DNA from: Streptomyces ochraceiscleroticus
GTDB lineage: Bacteria; Actinomycetota; Actinomycetes; Streptomycetales; Streptomycetaceae
Assembly: GCF_000720485.1 (NCBI RefSeq)
Contig: NZ_JOAX01000013.1
Span: forward strand, 186,001 to 250,000
Direction of reading: 5' to 3'
Length of the DNA: 64,000 bases
The notes under the pieces are model-generated. The model had not been told where the DNA came from, made no database searches, and saw only the letters and a list, made by a program, of their open reading frames with translations. Positions 1-9,362 of the stretch are shown in pieces (positions within the stretch are counted from its first letter, which is position 1; every line of letters starts with the position of its first letter). The position numbers and the translations under genes were made by a program.

Positions 1-1146
1 GGGCAGGGCCAGCAGCAGCCCGCCCGCCGCGAGCACCACCGAACCGATCAGGAGCAGCGGGCCGGGCCCGCGCCTCTTCTGCACCCGGGTGGCGGTGAGC
101 GTGGAGACGATGCCCATCAGGGCCAGCGGCAGCATCACCAGCCCGGCCCCGGAGGCGCCCAGGTCCCGGGACTCCTCCAGCCACTGCGGCAGGCCGTAGA
201 AGATGCCGTAGTACGCGGTGTACGTCGCGATCGTCCGTACGTATGTGAAGGACAGCGCGCGGTTCGAGAGCAGCCGCAGGTCCAGGAACGGCACCGGGGC
301 CCGCAGTGAGCGCCACACCGTGCACAGCGCGGCGACCACCGCGCCGCCCAGTGCCCACCAGTACGGCGACTGCGCGAGCGACAGCAGCCAGTACATGAGC
401 AGGCCCATGGCCGCCACGAAGAGCAGCATCCCGGGGAGGTCCAGCTCCGAGATGGTGCGGCGCAGCGCACTGCTCTCGCGTACGGGGTCGGCGGGGGCCC
501 ACAGCAGGATGGCGATCGCGCCGATCACCGTCAGCGGCACGTTGGCCCAGAAGATGCCGGACCAGCCGAAGCCGCCGACCAGTACGCCGCCCAGCGTCGG
601 GCCGAGCGCGACCATGACCTGGGAACACACGGTCAGCGCCGCCAGCGCGTTGTGCGAGTCGGCCCGCATCCGGTCGGCGGCGCGGCGGACCATGGCCAGT
701 CCGCAGGGGTACTGCGCGGCGGTGCCGATGCCGATGACGACGCGGCAGGCGACCAGTGCGCCGACGGACGGGGCGAAGGGGGCGGCGAGCGAGGCCAGCG
801 CGACCAGGGCCAGCCCGGCGAGCGACACCTTGCGCGGGCCGAGCGTGTCGGCCAGCCGCCCGGCGGCGGGCGCCGCCACGGCGGTGGCGAGATAGAGGCC
901 GGAGACCAGCCAGGCGGTGGCGGGGCCGGCGCCGAAGTGCGCCTGGATGCCGACCAGGGCGACCGCGATCATCGAGGAGTTCAGCGGCTGCAGGATCGTG
1001 CCGAAGGCGATGGGACCGACCATGCGCTGCGGCAACTGGGGCCGGGCCTGAGGCGGTGCGGCACTCTGCTTGTCTTCAGCCTTGCTGTCTACTTGAGCGG
1101 TAGGTGTGTCGGGGGTTTCGGGGGAGGGGGGCACGGAACGGTCCAT
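1..1146 (-). CDS. MFS drug-exporter-type transporter (C-terminus beyond window)
   Basis: This is the N-terminal 382 residues of a major facilitator protein; the frame stays open to base 1, so the C-terminus lies outside the window. A Gln/Pro-rich cytoplasmic tail of about 40 residues precedes the first membrane segment (MVGPIAFGTILQPLNSSMIA). Later hydrophobic segments and the order of loops fit a 14-segment DHA2 (EmrB/QacA-like) proton-coupled exporter acting in the cytoplasmic membrane. Its ATG overlaps the TGA of the upstream marR gene as ATGA, so the two are almost certainly co-transcribed and translationally coupled. The substrate cannot be read from the sequence; a toxic small molecule sensed by the MarR protein is the usual arrangement. 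Confidence 0.85.
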   Translation of the reverse strand, partial: MDRSVPPSPETPDTPTAQVDSKAEDKQSAAPPQARPQLPQRMVGPIAFGTILQPLNSSMIAVALVGIQAHFGAGPATAWLVSGLYLATAVAAPAAGRLADTLGPRKVSLAGLALVALASLAAPFAPSVGALVACRVVIGIGTAAQYPCGLAMVRRAADRMRADSHNALAALTVCSQVMVALGPTLGGVLVGGFGWSGIFWANVPLTVIGAIAILLWAPADPVRESSALRRTISELDLPGMLLFVAAMGLLMYWLLSLAQSPYWWALGGAVVAALCTVWRSLRAPVPFLDLRLLSNRALSFTYVRTIATYTAYYGIFYGLPQWLEESRDLGASGAGLVMLPLALMGIVSTLTATRVQKRRGPGPLLLIGSVVLAAGGLLLALP

Positions 1147-1601
1147 CAGTGTTCGGTGGGGGCGTCGGGGGCGGCGGCCAGGCGGTCCAGCAGGCGGGTG
1201 GTGAGCAGCAGCAGATCGCGTTCCACGTCGTTGAGTTGGGTCGCCATCGCGCGGGCCAGCCACACGTCCCGGCGCGCGCGATCGGCTCGGATCAACTCCC
1301 GGCCCTCGTCCGTGGGATGCAGCAGGGTCTGCCGTCCGTCCGCCGGGTCGGGGCGGCGCTCGACCAGCCCCAGCTCCACGAGCCTCGCCACCGGGCGGGC
1401 CATCGACTGCGGGGTGATGCGCTCCGCCGCGGCCAGTTCGCTCGCGGTCGCCGGGCCGTCGCGCTCCAGCCGCCCCAGTACCGCCATCGTGCCGAGCGTC
1501 AGCTCACCGGGCGGGCGCTGTGCCCTTAGCCGCCGCGCCACACGCATCAGGCTGTTGCGCAGTTCGACGGCCGCGTGATCGAGCTCTTCGCCGGAGGACA
1601 T
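1146..1601 (-). CDS. MarR-family transcriptional regulator
   Basis: A protein of 151 residues with the MarR winged helix: the recognition region reads AAERITPQSMARPVARL and is followed by a wing with RRPDPADGRQ, the usual DPADGR signature. It probably represses itself and the overlapping MFS gene and releases DNA on binding a ligand. I chose the ATG at 1601 because GAAGAG lies just upstream; an in-frame ATG at 1646 would add 15 residues. The AT-rich stretch at 1610-1628 (ATAGTTCAATAGAT) upstream of this start is the likely operator/promoter area, unless translation really begins at 1646. Confidence 0.85.
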   Translation of the reverse strand: MSSGEELDHAAVELRNSLMRVARRLRAQRPPGELTLGTMAVLGRLERDGPATASELAAAERITPQSMARPVARLVELGLVERRPDPADGRQTLLHPTDEGRELIRADRARRDVWLARAMATQLNDVERDLLLLTTRLLDRLAAAPDAPTEH

Positions 1602-1705
1602 CTCTTCAGCATAGTTCAATAGATGAGCAGACGGCTTCCGATGCACCGGCCGAGCTGTGAAGATCAGCTACGCTGACCGCTGCCGGAGCGACCGCAGAGG
1701 GAGAC

Positions 1706-2230
1706 ATGCTCACCAAGCAGCGACTGATACAGGCCGGACTGACCGCGCTTCTCGTGGCGGGGCTCAGCGCCTGCGGAGCGGGAGCGGACGGCCACCGGGG
1801 GAGCGACGGCAGCGGCCACGGCACGGGGAAGAGCGCCCAGGACGCGCGCCCGCACTCGGACGACGTCACGGGGCTCCGCGCCGGCGTCCGCCACGTCACC
1901 AAGAAGACGGTCAAGGCCACTCGGCCGCACAAGGTGAAGAAGTGCGCGCCCGCCACGAAGCGCGTCAAGCACACCAAGCGCAGTGGCGGCAAGAAGAAGA
2001 CGTGGTACACCACCGAGCGGTACGAGAAGTGCCGGAAGGTCCGGCAGGGCACGGAGACGTACCGGCGGATCGTCCGGCCGGAACGCTGGTGCGTGCAGCT
2101 CGACGACGTCAACGGCAGGGCCGGCAAGGACGACGTCTGGTACCGCGTCACCCACGCGACCTACACCACCGCGCTCGGCAAGGACGACCACGCCCGAATG
2201 CGCTTCACCCTGACCCGGACCGGCTGCTGA
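1706..2230 (+). CDS. Small basic lipoprotein, function unknown
   Basis: A protein of 174 residues with a lipoprotein signal: a short basic N-terminus, a hydrophobic stretch (LIQAGLTALLVAGLSAC) and a lipobox LSAC with the lipidated Cys at about residue 23. A Gly/Ser/Asp linker follows, then a Lys/Arg-rich segment at about 60-105 and a C-terminal part with several Cys and Tyr/Trp. AGAGGGAGAC supplies a ribosome site. It diverges from the marR gene, separated by about 100 bases. I recognise no domain. The basic middle may bind an anionic wall polymer, but that is speculation. Confidence 0.7.
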   Translation: MLTKQRLIQAGLTALLVAGLSACGAGADGHRGSDGSGHGTGKSAQDARPHSDDVTGLRAGVRHVTKKTVKATRPHKVKKCAPATKRVKHTKRSGGKKKTWYTTERYEKCRKVRQGTETYRRIVRPERWCVQLDDVNGRAGKDDVWYRVTHATYTTALGKDDHARMRFTLTRTGC

Positions 2231-2232
2231 GT

Positions 2233-2277
2233 CCTGACACCGCCCCCTGCTGACCGCGGTCAGGCGTCAGTGTCAGG
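2233..2277. terminator. Nested inverted repeat between convergent genes
   Basis: CCTGACAC at 2233-2240 pairs with GTGTCAGG at 2270-2277, and inside lies the perfect palindrome CTGACCGCGGTCAG (2250-2263). It sits where the lipoprotein gene and the SRPBCC gene converge and overlaps the SRPBCC stop codon. It could act as a bidirectional terminator; there is no T-tract, as is common at this GC content. Confidence 0.4.
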
Positions 2278-2841
2278 GATCGGTGCGCCGTGGGGCATCC
2301 CCTCGGCGACGTACGTGTCGTAGACCGGCCGCCAGGGCTCGGCAGTGGCGCCGTGCGGGCCGGCGGTCGCGCGCCCGGCGAGGTGCTTGTCGAGCTCGGC
2401 GAGGCAGACGGTCCAGCCCGCGGCGTTCCGGGCGGCGGCGTCGCGGGTCTCCAGCACGTTGAGCAGAGTGAGCGTGCAGCCGCCCGCGTCATTGGGCTCG
2501 ACCTGGAGGTGTACCTCGTCGTCGCCCCAGGTGAAGGCCAGGGCGTGGGGTACTTCGTACCGCAGGACGGTGCCGGTGGTCGGCGCCGCGTGCGGGTCGC
2601 CGGAGAACTCGATCGCGCCTCCGGTCCTCGGTTCGAGCTTCACCTGGGACGGGAACCAGTGGGCCAGGCCCGCCGGTTCGGCCACGGCGGCCCACACCCG
2701 CTCGACCGGATACGGGCGGCTCCGCCGGAAGCGCACGGCCGGCCGTCCTTCGTGCTCGACGAAGCGTCCGCGTTCGACGTCGTCGCGCTCCCGCTCTCCG
2801 CCTTCTTCCATTCCCTGTGCCGCCATTTCCCGTTCCTCCAT
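2260..2841 (-). CDS. SRPBCC (AHSA1/START-like) domain protein
   Basis: The SRPBCC helix-grip fold starts near residue 45: a pattern of RFRRSRPYPVERVWAAV, then AHWFPSQVKL, then an aspartate-rich strand (AFTWGDDEVHLQVEP) and the C-terminal helix with GWTVCLAELDKHL. These are the marks of AHSA1-type proteins, which bind a hydrophobic ligand or a client protein. The N-terminal 40 residues are Glu/Arg-rich. Several purine-rich ATG starts are possible (2907, 2841, 2826); I prefer 2841 because AGGAG lies six bases upstream. It stands alone, converging on the lipoprotein gene. The ligand is unknown. Confidence 0.75.
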   Translation of the reverse strand: MEEREMAAQGMEEGGERERDDVERGRFVEHEGRPAVRFRRSRPYPVERVWAAVAEPAGLAHWFPSQVKLEPRTGGAIEFSGDPHAAPTTGTVLRYEVPHALAFTWGDDEVHLQVEPNDAGGCTLTLLNVLETRDAAARNAAGWTVCLAELDKHLAGRATAGPHGATAEPWRPVYDTYVAEGMPHGAPIPDTDA

Positions 2842-2990
2842 TTCTCGCTCCTGCCTTCTCCTCTCTCTCCTCGGATCGTGCGGAGAAGTTCTTGATGGCT
2901 TCTTCATAGGTTCTTCATCAGGGCGGTTCTAGATTCGGCGCGTCCGGCCCCGGTGGGCCGGGCGGTGGCCGAGGGATGAGGAGCGCAGGA

Positions 2991-3566
2991 ATGGGTTCGC
3001 GTCGGTGGTTCGGGGGACGGTTGCTGGTCGGGGCGGTGTCGGTGGTGGCGCTGACGGTGACCGGCTGCGGGAGCGACGACGGCGGGGACGACATCGCGTC
3101 CGCCGGTAACGGCAAGACCGGCGCGAGCGCGACCAAGAGCGGCGCCGGTGAGCTGGCCGAGTACGTCGAGGGGCAGCGCAAGTGGGTCAAGTGCCTGCGT
3201 GACGCGGGACTCGACGTTCCCGACCCGGACGCCAAGGGCCGGGTCGACTTCGGCGACAACGCCAAGTGGAAGCGCGACCAGAAGGCCCTCCAGGCCCAGG
3301 AGAAGTGCGCTGACCTCAGCCTGCCCGTCCCCGACAGCGTCCAGAAGGAGCAGCAGCCCGAGCTCTCCAAGGAGGAGATCGGGAAGAACCGGGAGTACGC
3401 GACGTGCATGCAGGAGCACGGCGCTCCCGACTTCCCCGACACCGGTGAGGACGGCCACTTCCGCGACGTCCAGTGGGACTCGACGTCGGCGGGTGCGAAG
3501 CGGGCCGCGCGCAAGTGCGCCTCGATCATCGGCATCCCGGACAACGCGCCCACGCCCAAGGGCTGA
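2991..3566 (+). CDS. Lipoprotein with repeated C-L/M-x3-G Cys motifs
   Basis: A protein of 191 residues. The lipobox is VTGC (Cys26). Two imperfect copies of one motif follow: KWVKCLRDAGLDVPDPD near residue 68 and YATCMQEHGAPDFPDT near 139, each trailed by another Cys. The repeated Cys modules suggest a duplicated extracytoplasmic domain with disulfides. Start 2991 has AGGAG seven bases upstream; the ATG at 2976 lacks one. It is the first gene of a run with the adaptor, ATPase and permease downstream, so it is probably a surface partner of that transporter. A related Cys motif recurs in the sensor domain of the nearby histidine kinase. Confidence 0.75.
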   Translation: MGSRRWFGGRLLVGAVSVVALTVTGCGSDDGGDDIASAGNGKTGASATKSGAGELAEYVEGQRKWVKCLRDAGLDVPDPDAKGRVDFGDNAKWKRDQKALQAQEKCADLSLPVPDSVQKEQQPELSKEEIGKNREYATCMQEHGAPDFPDTGEDGHFRDVQWDSTSAGAKRAARKCASIIGIPDNAPTPKG

Positions 3567-3610
3567 TGGGCAGAGCAGGGCAGGAAGCTGACGGGCAGGG
3601 GCAGGAATCC

Positions 3611-4969
3611 ATGGACACGGGACGGGAATCGGAGAGCCGCGCCGACGGCCGGAGAGCCGGGCGGCGCAGGCGCGGCCCCGTGCTCGTGGGGACCGGGATA
3701 CTCCTGGTCGCCGGGGTCAGTACGGTCGGCGCCCTCGGGCTGGGCGGGGGCGGCGCGGACGCCGGTCAAGCGGGGCAGAGCAGGAGCAGCCAGGCGGTAC
3801 CGGTCACTCGTGGCACGCTGACCGACCAGACGGAGATCGACGGCCGGCTCGGCCACGGGCCCGAGGTCCCGTTCCCCGTCAAGGCGAAGGGAACGGTGAC
3901 CTGGCTGCCCGAGACGGACCGGACGATACGACGCGGCGGGACCGTACTGCGCGTCGACGACCGCCCGGTGGTACTGCTGTACGGCAGCCTGCCCATGTAC
4001 CGCGATCTGGGCATGGTGGAGCAGGAACCGGCGACCACGGGTGGCGGCGAAGCCGGCGGCAGTGGCGAAGGAGCCGAGGACGCCGACGGGACCAAAAACA
4101 CCGACGGGGGCGCCGACGGGGCCAAGGGCGCCGACGGAGTCGATGACATCGACGGGGGCACCCCGCCCGGCCGGCAGCCCGCGCCGCCCGCCGCGCCGAC
4201 CCCACTGCGGGGCATGGACGTCAAGCAATTCGAGACCAACCTCCAGGCCCTCGGTTACTCGGGCTTCACCGTGGATGACACGTACACCACACTGACCGCC
4301 GACGCAGTCAAGCGCTGGCAGAAGGACCTGGGTGTGCCGGGGACCGGCAAGGTCGACGCCGGTGACATCGTCTACGCGTCCGGTCCGGTACGGATCGCCG
4401 GCACCAGCGTGCGCGTCGGGGCCGAGGCCGCCGGCAGCCCGGTGAGCTACACCCGTACCTCCCGCATGGTCACCGTGGCCGCGCCCGCCGCCGACACCGA
4501 CTGGGCACGACGGGGCAGCGAGGTCACCGTGGAACTCCCGGACGGGCGTTCGGTGCAGGGCAAGGTCGCGAGCGTGGGCAAGGACGCGTCCGCCGCCGAG
4601 GGCGAGGGGAATGCCGAAGGCGAGGACGGCGGTGACGACGCGGGAACGAAGGCGGCCACCGTGTCCGTGGTGATCACCTTCGACGACCAGGAGTCGCTGG
4701 GCAGGATGGAGAGCGGCCCGGTCACCGTGCGCTATGTGGTCGAGCAGCGCAAGGGTGTACTGACCGTTCCGGTCGCCGCCCTCGTCGCCCTGGCCGAGGG
4801 CGGTCACGGCCTGGAACTGGCCGACGGCAGTGGCAAAGGCGCCGACGGCGAAAACACCGACGGGGCAAGCCGTTTCGTACCCGTGAAGACCGGGCTGTTC
4901 GCCAACGGCCGGGTCGAGGTGAGCGGACCCGAGGTCCACGAGGGCATGAAGGTGAGGATCCCCAAGTGA
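3611..4969 (+). CDS. HlyD/MacA-like adaptor with peptidoglycan-binding domain
   Basis: A protein of 452 residues: a basic N-terminus, one membrane segment ([20 protein letters not shown], about 25-44), an extracytoplasmic beta-rich region, a low-complexity Gly/Asp/Ala linker (about 140-195), a peptidoglycan-binding-1 domain at about 202-260 ([15 protein letters not shown] to [12 protein letters not shown]) and a beta-barrel/lipoyl-like C-terminal half ending [12 protein letters not shown]. This is the Gram-positive version of a MacA adaptor, anchoring a MacB-type transporter to the wall. GGGGCAGGA precedes the ATG. It overlaps the ATPase gene by 4 bases. A second acidic Gly-rich insert lies near residues 320-345. 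Confidence 0.82.
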   Translation: MDTGRESESRADGRRAGRRRRGPVLVGTGILLVAGVSTVGALGLGGGGADAGQAGQSRSSQAVPVTRGTLTDQTEIDGRLGHGPEVPFPVKAKGTVTWLPETDRTIRRGGTVLRVDDRPVVLLYGSLPMYRDLGMVEQEPATTGGGEAGGSGEGAEDADGTKNTDGGADGAKGADGVDDIDGGTPPGRQPAPPAAPTPLRGMDVKQFETNLQALGYSGFTVDDTYTTLTADAVKRWQKDLGVPGTGKVDAGDIVYASGPVRIAGTSVRVGAEAAGSPVSYTRTSRMVTVAAPAADTDWARRGSEVTVELPDGRSVQGKVASVGKDASAAEGEGNAEGEDGGDDAGTKAATVSVVITFDDQESLGRMESGPVTVRYVVEQRKGVLTVPVAALVALAEGGHGLELADGSGKGADGENTDGASRFVPVKTGLFANGRVEVSGPEVHEGMKVRIPK

Positions 4970-5736
4970 CCTCAGCGACCCGCTCTCCGGGCCCGCCGAT
5001 GCCACAACCAGTCGCTCCCGTCATCGAGTTCGAGGGTGTGTCGAAGACCTACCCCGGCCATGTCACCGCGGTCGACGGCGTGGACCTGGTCATCGAGTAC
5101 GGCGAACTGGCCTGCGTCGTCGGCCACTCCGGCTCGGGAAAGTCGACCATGCTGCATCTCATGGGCACCCTCGACCGGCCGTCCAGCGGCCGGGTCACCG
5201 TCGACGGCTACGCGATCGCCGAGCTGTCCGACCGGGAGGTCTCCGCACTGCGCGCGCAGCGCATCGGCTTCGTCTTCCAGCAGTTCCATCTGGCCGTGGG
5301 CGTACCGGTACTGGACACCGTCGCCGACGGGCTGCTGTACGCGGGCGTGCCGCTGCGCGAACGCCGGCGCAGGGCCGCGGACGCGTTGACCCGGGTGGGT
5401 CTCGACCACCGGATCGACCACCTTCCGCACCAGCTCTCCGGCGGCGAGCGGCAGCGGGCCGCGGTCGCCCGTGCCGTCATCGGCCGGCCGGCCCTGCTGC
5501 TCGCCGACGAGCCCACCGGCAATCTCGACTCGGCCTCCGGCGCCGCGGTACTGGAGCTGCTGCGCGACCTGCACACGGCCGGCACCACGGTGGTGGTCAT
5601 CACCCACGACCGGGAGATGGCCACGGCCTTCGACCGGCGGGTGGAAATGCGCGACGGCCGGATCATCGCCGACAGCGGCCGCACCGACAGCGGCCGTACC
5701 GCCAGTGTCCGTACCGGCTCCGGGGAGGAGCGATGA
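4966..5736 (+). CDS. ABC transporter ATPase (MacB/LolD type)
   Basis: A protein of 256 residues with every ABC motif: Walker [11 protein letters not shown]-loop VFQQFHL, signature LSGGERQR, Walker [13 protein letters not shown] and switch His in THD. The family is that of MacB/LolD, whose ATPases drive mechanotransmission rather than simple transport. The GTG start overlaps the adaptor stop (GTGA). The C-terminus carries a short repeat, DSGRT twice and then a related ASVRT, before the stop that overlaps the permease ATG. It forms a transporter with the flanking adaptor and permease genes. Confidence 0.92.
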   Translation: MTSATRSPGPPMPQPVAPVIEFEGVSKTYPGHVTAVDGVDLVIEYGELACVVGHSGSGKSTMLHLMGTLDRPSSGRVTVDGYAIAELSDREVSALRAQRIGFVFQQFHLAVGVPVLDTVADGLLYAGVPLRERRRRAADALTRVGLDHRIDHLPHQLSGGERQRAAVARAVIGRPALLLADEPTGNLDSASGAAVLELLRDLHTAGTTVVVITHDREMATAFDRRVEMRDGRIIADSGRTDSGRTASVRTGSGEER

Positions 5737-6956
5737 GCCGCCGAGGCCGAGGGAGAGAGCGTACGACCTCGCTGCGTCCCGCCCGTCTGAGCCCTGCCGA
5801 CATCGTCCGGCTCGGCGGGACCGGGCTGCGCACCCGGCCGCTGCGGGTCTTCCTGTCCGCGCTCGGGATCGCGATCGGGGTCGCCGCGATGGTCGCCGTC
5901 GTCGGCATCTCCAGCTCCAGCCGGGCCGAGGTCGACCGCAGGCTCGACGCGCTGGGCACCAACATGCTGCGCGTCGCCCCCGGCCAGACCCCCGACGGCC
6001 GCAAGACCCGCCTCCCCGAGGAGGCGGTGCCCATGATCCGGCGGATCGGGCCCGTGCAGCAGGTGGCGGCGGTCGGCGTGCTGGACGGCGCCGCGGTCTA
6101 CCGCAACGCACATGTGCCCGTGGGGCGGACGAGCAGCGTCCAGGTGGCGGCGGCCGAGCCGCGGCTGCTCCCGGCGATCGGCGGCAGCGTCCGTACGGGC
6201 CGGTGGCTCGCGTCGGCGACCGAGGAGTATCCGGCGGTGGTACTCGGCGCCGAGGCGGCCCGGCGGCTGGACGCGTACACGCCCGGAATGCGGCTGTGGC
6301 TGGGCGGCAAGTGGTTCTCGCTCGTGGGCGTGCTCGAACCGGCGCCGCTCGCCCCGGAGATCGACAGTTCGGCGCTGATCGGGTGGCAGGCGGCGCGGAC
6401 GTACCTGCGCTTCGACGGCCATCCGTCGACCGTGTACGTACGTGCCCGGAACGACCGCGTGACGGCGGTACGCGACGTCCTCGCGGCCACCGCGAATCCG
6501 GCGCAGCCGAACGAGGTGCTGGTCTCCCGGCCCTCCGACGCGCTGGCAGCGCGGGAGGCCACCGAGTCCGCGCTGACCGGGCTGCTGCTCGGCCTCGGCG
6601 GGGTCGCGCTGCTGGTGGGCGGCGTCGGGGTGGGCAACACCATGGTCATCTCGGTGCTCGAACGCCGCCCGGAAATCGGTCTGCGCCGCGCGCTGGGCGC
6701 CACCAGCGGCCAGATCCGCGGCCAGTTCGTCGCCGAGTCGCTGCTGCTGTCCGCGCTGGGCGGCCTCGGCGGGACGGTACTCGGTACGGCGATCACCGCC
6801 GCGTACGCATACGTACGGGACTGGCCGACCGAGGTACCGGTGTGGGCCGCCGGTGCCGGCATCGCCGTCACGCTGCTGATCGGCGCGACGGCGGGCCTCT
6901 ATCCGGCGGTACGGGCCGGCCGGCTCTCCCCGACCGAGGCGCTCGCGGGGTCGTGA
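5733..6956 (+). CDS. ABC transporter permease, FtsX/MacB type
   Basis: A protein of 407 residues with MacB architecture: one N-terminal membrane segment ([20 protein letters not shown]), a large extracytoplasmic MacB core domain (about 60-270), then three C-terminal segments. The characteristic FtsX loop [20 protein letters not shown] joins the second and third segments. Together with the adaptor and ATPase it should form a tripartite export or signalling complex, perhaps for a peptide or envelope-active compound. Its ATG overlaps the ATPase stop. The end of the gene carries a 30-bp tandem duplication that spans the stop codon. Confidence 0.92.
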   Translation: MSRRGRGRERTTSLRPARLSPADIVRLGGTGLRTRPLRVFLSALGIAIGVAAMVAVVGISSSSRAEVDRRLDALGTNMLRVAPGQTPDGRKTRLPEEAVPMIRRIGPVQQVAAVGVLDGAAVYRNAHVPVGRTSSVQVAAAEPRLLPAIGGSVRTGRWLASATEEYPAVVLGAEAARRLDAYTPGMRLWLGGKWFSLVGVLEPAPLAPEIDSSALIGWQAARTYLRFDGHPSTVYVRARNDRVTAVRDVLAATANPAQPNEVLVSRPSDALAAREATESALTGLLLGLGGVALLVGGVGVGNTMVISVLERRPEIGLRRALGATSGQIRGQFVAESLLLSALGGLGGTVLGTAITAAYAYVRDWPTEVPVWAAGAGIAVTLLIGATAGLYPAVRAGRLSPTEALAGS

Positions 6957-6987
6957 CGGCCGGCCGAGGCGCTCGCGGGGTCGTGAC
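6934..6987. repeat. 30-bp tandem duplication over the permease stop codon
   Basis: The 24-base string that begins CCGAGGCGCTCGCGGGG and ends GTCGTGAC occurs at 6934-6957 and again, identical, at 6964-6987. The period is 30 bases. The first copy contains the permease TGA, so the second copy is non-coding. It looks like a recent slippage or unequal-crossover product. Confidence 0.85.
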
Positions 6988-7014
6988 CGGCGACGGATGA
7001 ACGCCGTGAGCGGC

Positions 7015-8646
7015 TCAGTCGGCAGGCATCGGCCCCGCGGGCAGCGTCACCGTGAAGACCGTCCCCACCCCCACCGTGCTCTCCACCTCGATCGTCCCCC
7101 GGTGGTCGCGCACGATCTGCCGGGCGATGGACAGGCCCAGGCCGCTGCCGCCGGTGGCGCGTCCGCGGGCCGCGTCCGCGCGCCAGAAGCGGTCGAAGAG
7201 GTGCGGCAGGTCCTTCGCCGGTATGCCCGTGCCGGTGTCGCGGACCTGGAGGACCGCCAGGTCGTCGCGGGAGGCCAGCGCCAGGGTGACCGTGCCGCCC
7301 GGCGCCGTGGCCCGTATCGCGTTGCCGACCAGATTGCCGATGACCTGGCGCAGCCGGTCGGCGTCGGCGACCGTGTACGTCCGCCGCGGTGCCGCCACGT
7401 CCAGCGCGACACCCGCGCTCTCGGCCTGCGCGCGGTGGGCGGTGCGGCAGGTCTCCAGCAGGTCGCGCAGTTCGACATCGGCGCGGTGGTAGGTGAGCGC
7501 GCCTGCCTCGGCCAGCGCCAGGTCCTGCAAGTCGTCCACGATCCGCTGCTGCAGCATCGCCTCCTCGTGGAGGGACGCGAGGAGTTCGGGCGTCGGCTCC
7601 ACGACCCCGTCCTGCAGCGCCTCCAGGTAGCCGCGCAGGTTGGCCAGGGGAGTGCGCAGCTCGTGCGCGATGTCGCCGGTGAGGCGGCGCTGGCGTTCCT
7701 CGCCGGCCTGGAGGGAGTCGGCCATCCGGTTGAAGGCGCGCCCCAGTTCGGCGATCTCGTCCCGCCCGGAGACCGGCACCCGCTGCCCCAGCTCGCCGTC
7801 TCCGAGCCCCCGGGCGGCCAGCGTCAGGGCGCGGATCGGCCGCAGTACCGCCCTGCTCAGCAGCAGCGCGCCGAGGATGGCCGCGAGGGCGACCCCGACC
7901 GCGACGGCCACCGTGGGCGCGGCGGCCAGGGTGGGCGGGGATTCGTCGCGGACCCCGAGGCGGACCTGGAGCCGCGGTGGTGCGGCAGCGCCGATCCGCT
8001 CGTCGAAGGTCCGCTGCAGGCAGGTGGTGAACCGCCGTTCGGTCTCGCACTTCTGGACCGCCGCGTGGTCCTGGGAGGCTTTGGGGTCGGATGCCGCCGC
8101 AGGCTGTTCGCACTGTGCCGGCGCCTTGCCGTCCGTACTGATGCGGGGAACGCCGATGCTGTTCGGCCGGGCCGTCACCTTGGCCCCGGCCCGGGTCAGG
8201 CAGGCCGCATAGGCCGCGGCCGCCCGGTACTCGCCGATCGCCGTGACCGTGCGCTTGACCGAGGCCAGCGGTACCTGGTCCGTCGGCAGCCGCAGTGTGG
8301 GGCGCGGGTCGACCAGGACCGGGGGCTGCCGGCTCACCGCGCGCGGCTCGCGGCCCGTGAGGGCGTCGGAGTCGGCGAGCAGCTCGTCGGCCTCGGTGGC
8401 GACCCAGACGCGCTGGCCGGTGTCCTTCGCCAGCCGGCTCACCGTGGGGGAGATGCCTTCCCAGGTGCCGTGCGCGAAGCCGTAGGAGTACAGCTCACCC
8501 GTGATCCGGGAGACCACCTGCCGTCCGGCGGTGACGGAATCGGCGGCCTGCCGCGTCGCCTGACGCCAGGTCAGCCAGGCGGTCGCCGTCGTGGCGGCCA
8601 TCGCGACGAGCATCAGCAGGGCGAGCGCCCGCAGCCGGAAACTCAC
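7015..8646 (-). CDS. Sensor histidine kinase
   Basis: A protein of 543 residues. Membrane segments lie at about 6-24 and 240-265 and enclose an extracytoplasmic sensor of about 215 residues with four Cys (near 149, 179, 200, 209). A HAMP region (about 266-318), the H-box GDIAHELRTPLANLRG (His328), an N-box (VIGNLVGNAIRATA) and G-boxes (RDTGTGIP, GSGLGLSIAR) follow. It phosphorylates the response regulator whose stop codon its GTG start overlaps. The pair faces the lipoprotein/MacAB-type operon, a common layout for envelope-stress or antibiotic-sensing systems. The sensor motif YAACLTRAG resembles the Cys modules of the lipoprotein at 2991. Confidence 0.92.
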   Translation of the reverse strand: MSFRLRALALLMLVAMAATTATAWLTWRQATRQAADSVTAGRQVVSRITGELYSYGFAHGTWEGISPTVSRLAKDTGQRVWVATEADELLADSDALTGREPRAVSRQPPVLVDPRPTLRLPTDQVPLASVKRTVTAIGEYRAAAAYAACLTRAGAKVTARPNSIGVPRISTDGKAPAQCEQPAAASDPKASQDHAAVQKCETERRFTTCLQRTFDERIGAAAPPRLQVRLGVRDESPPTLAAAPTVAVAVGVALAAILGALLLSRAVLRPIRALTLAARGLGDGELGQRVPVSGRDEIAELGRAFNRMADSLQAGEERQRRLTGDIAHELRTPLANLRGYLEALQDGVVEPTPELLASLHEEAMLQQRIVDDLQDLALAEAGALTYHRADVELRDLLETCRTAHRAQAESAGVALDVAAPRRTYTVADADRLRQVIGNLVGNAIRATAPGGTVTLALASRDDLAVLQVRDTGTGIPAKDLPHLFDRFWRADAARGRATGGSGLGLSIARQIVRDHRGTIEVESTVGVGTVFTVTLPAGPMPAD

Positions 8647-9362
8647 CGTGCCGCCCCTTCCGGGCCGGGCTGCCCGGCCGCCAGCCGGTAACCCCGTCCG
8701 TACACCGTCTCCACATACCGCGGGCCGTCGGGGCCGCCCGCCTTCTCCAGCTTCCGCCGGAGGTTCATCACATGCGCGTCGACCGTGCGCTCCAGGACGT
8801 TCTGATCGAACCCGAAGACCCGGTCGATGATCTGGGCTCTCGTGAACGCCCGGCCGGGCTCGCCCGCGAGCACGGTCAGAATGGCGAACTCCTTGCCGGT
8901 CAGCACGACCGGCTCCCCGGCCACCCGCACCTCGAAACGCGCGGTGTCGACCTCCAGGTCCCCGACCGTGAGCACGGTGGGCTCCGTACGCCCCGCCGCC
9001 TTCGCCCGCCGTAACAACGCCCGGACCCGCGCGGTCAGTTCCCGCGGGCTGTACGGCTTGGTCATGTAGTCGTCGGCCCCGAGGTCCAGCCCCAGCAGCA
9101 TGTCCTCCTCCGTGGTGCGCGCGGTGAGCAGCAGGATCGGCACCTGCGACTCGGCGCGCAGGATGCGGCACACGTCGAGTCCGTCGACGTTCGGCATCAT
9201 CACGTCGAGCACGATGAGGTCGGGCCGGGAGGAGCGGGCCCGGTCCACGGCGGCGCGGCCGTCGCCCACGACCTGGACCTCGTTCCCCTCCCGCTCCAGG
9301 TAGAGCCGGATCAGGCGGGCCTGTTTCACGTCGTCCTCGGCGACCAGTATGCGAGCGCTCAA
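8643..9362 (-). CDS. OmpR/PhoB-family response regulator
   Basis: A protein of 239 residues: receiver domain with acidic pair EDD, phospho-acceptor Asp in LIVLDVMMPNVDG, conserved Thr in LLLTART and Lys in MTKPYS; then an OmpR-type winged helix ending VETVYGRGYRL. It should bind DNA as a dimer when phosphorylated by the downstream kinase. I start it at a TTG (9362) because AGGAGAG lies five bases upstream; a second TTG at 9389 would add nine residues but has no ribosome site. The likely targets are its own operon and the facing transporter genes. Confidence 0.92.
   Translation of the reverse strand: MSARILVAEDDVKQARLIRLYLEREGNEVQVVGDGRAAVDRARSSRPDLIVLDVMMPNVDGLDVCRILRAESQVPILLLTARTTEEDMLLGLDLGADDYMTKPYSPRELTARVRALLRRAKAAGRTEPTVLTVGDLEVDTARFEVRVAGEPVVLTGKEFAILTVLAGEPGRAFTRAQIIDRVFGFDQNVLERTVDAHVMNLRRKLEKAGGPDGPRYVETVYGRGYRLAAGQPGPEGAAR

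Noticed and set aside
2918..5005. A 695-codon minus-strand frame opposite the lipoprotein/adaptor genes
   Set aside because: High GC keeps antisense frames open. Its translation is low complexity with no domain, while the plus strand has clear lipoprotein, adaptor and ATPase genes.
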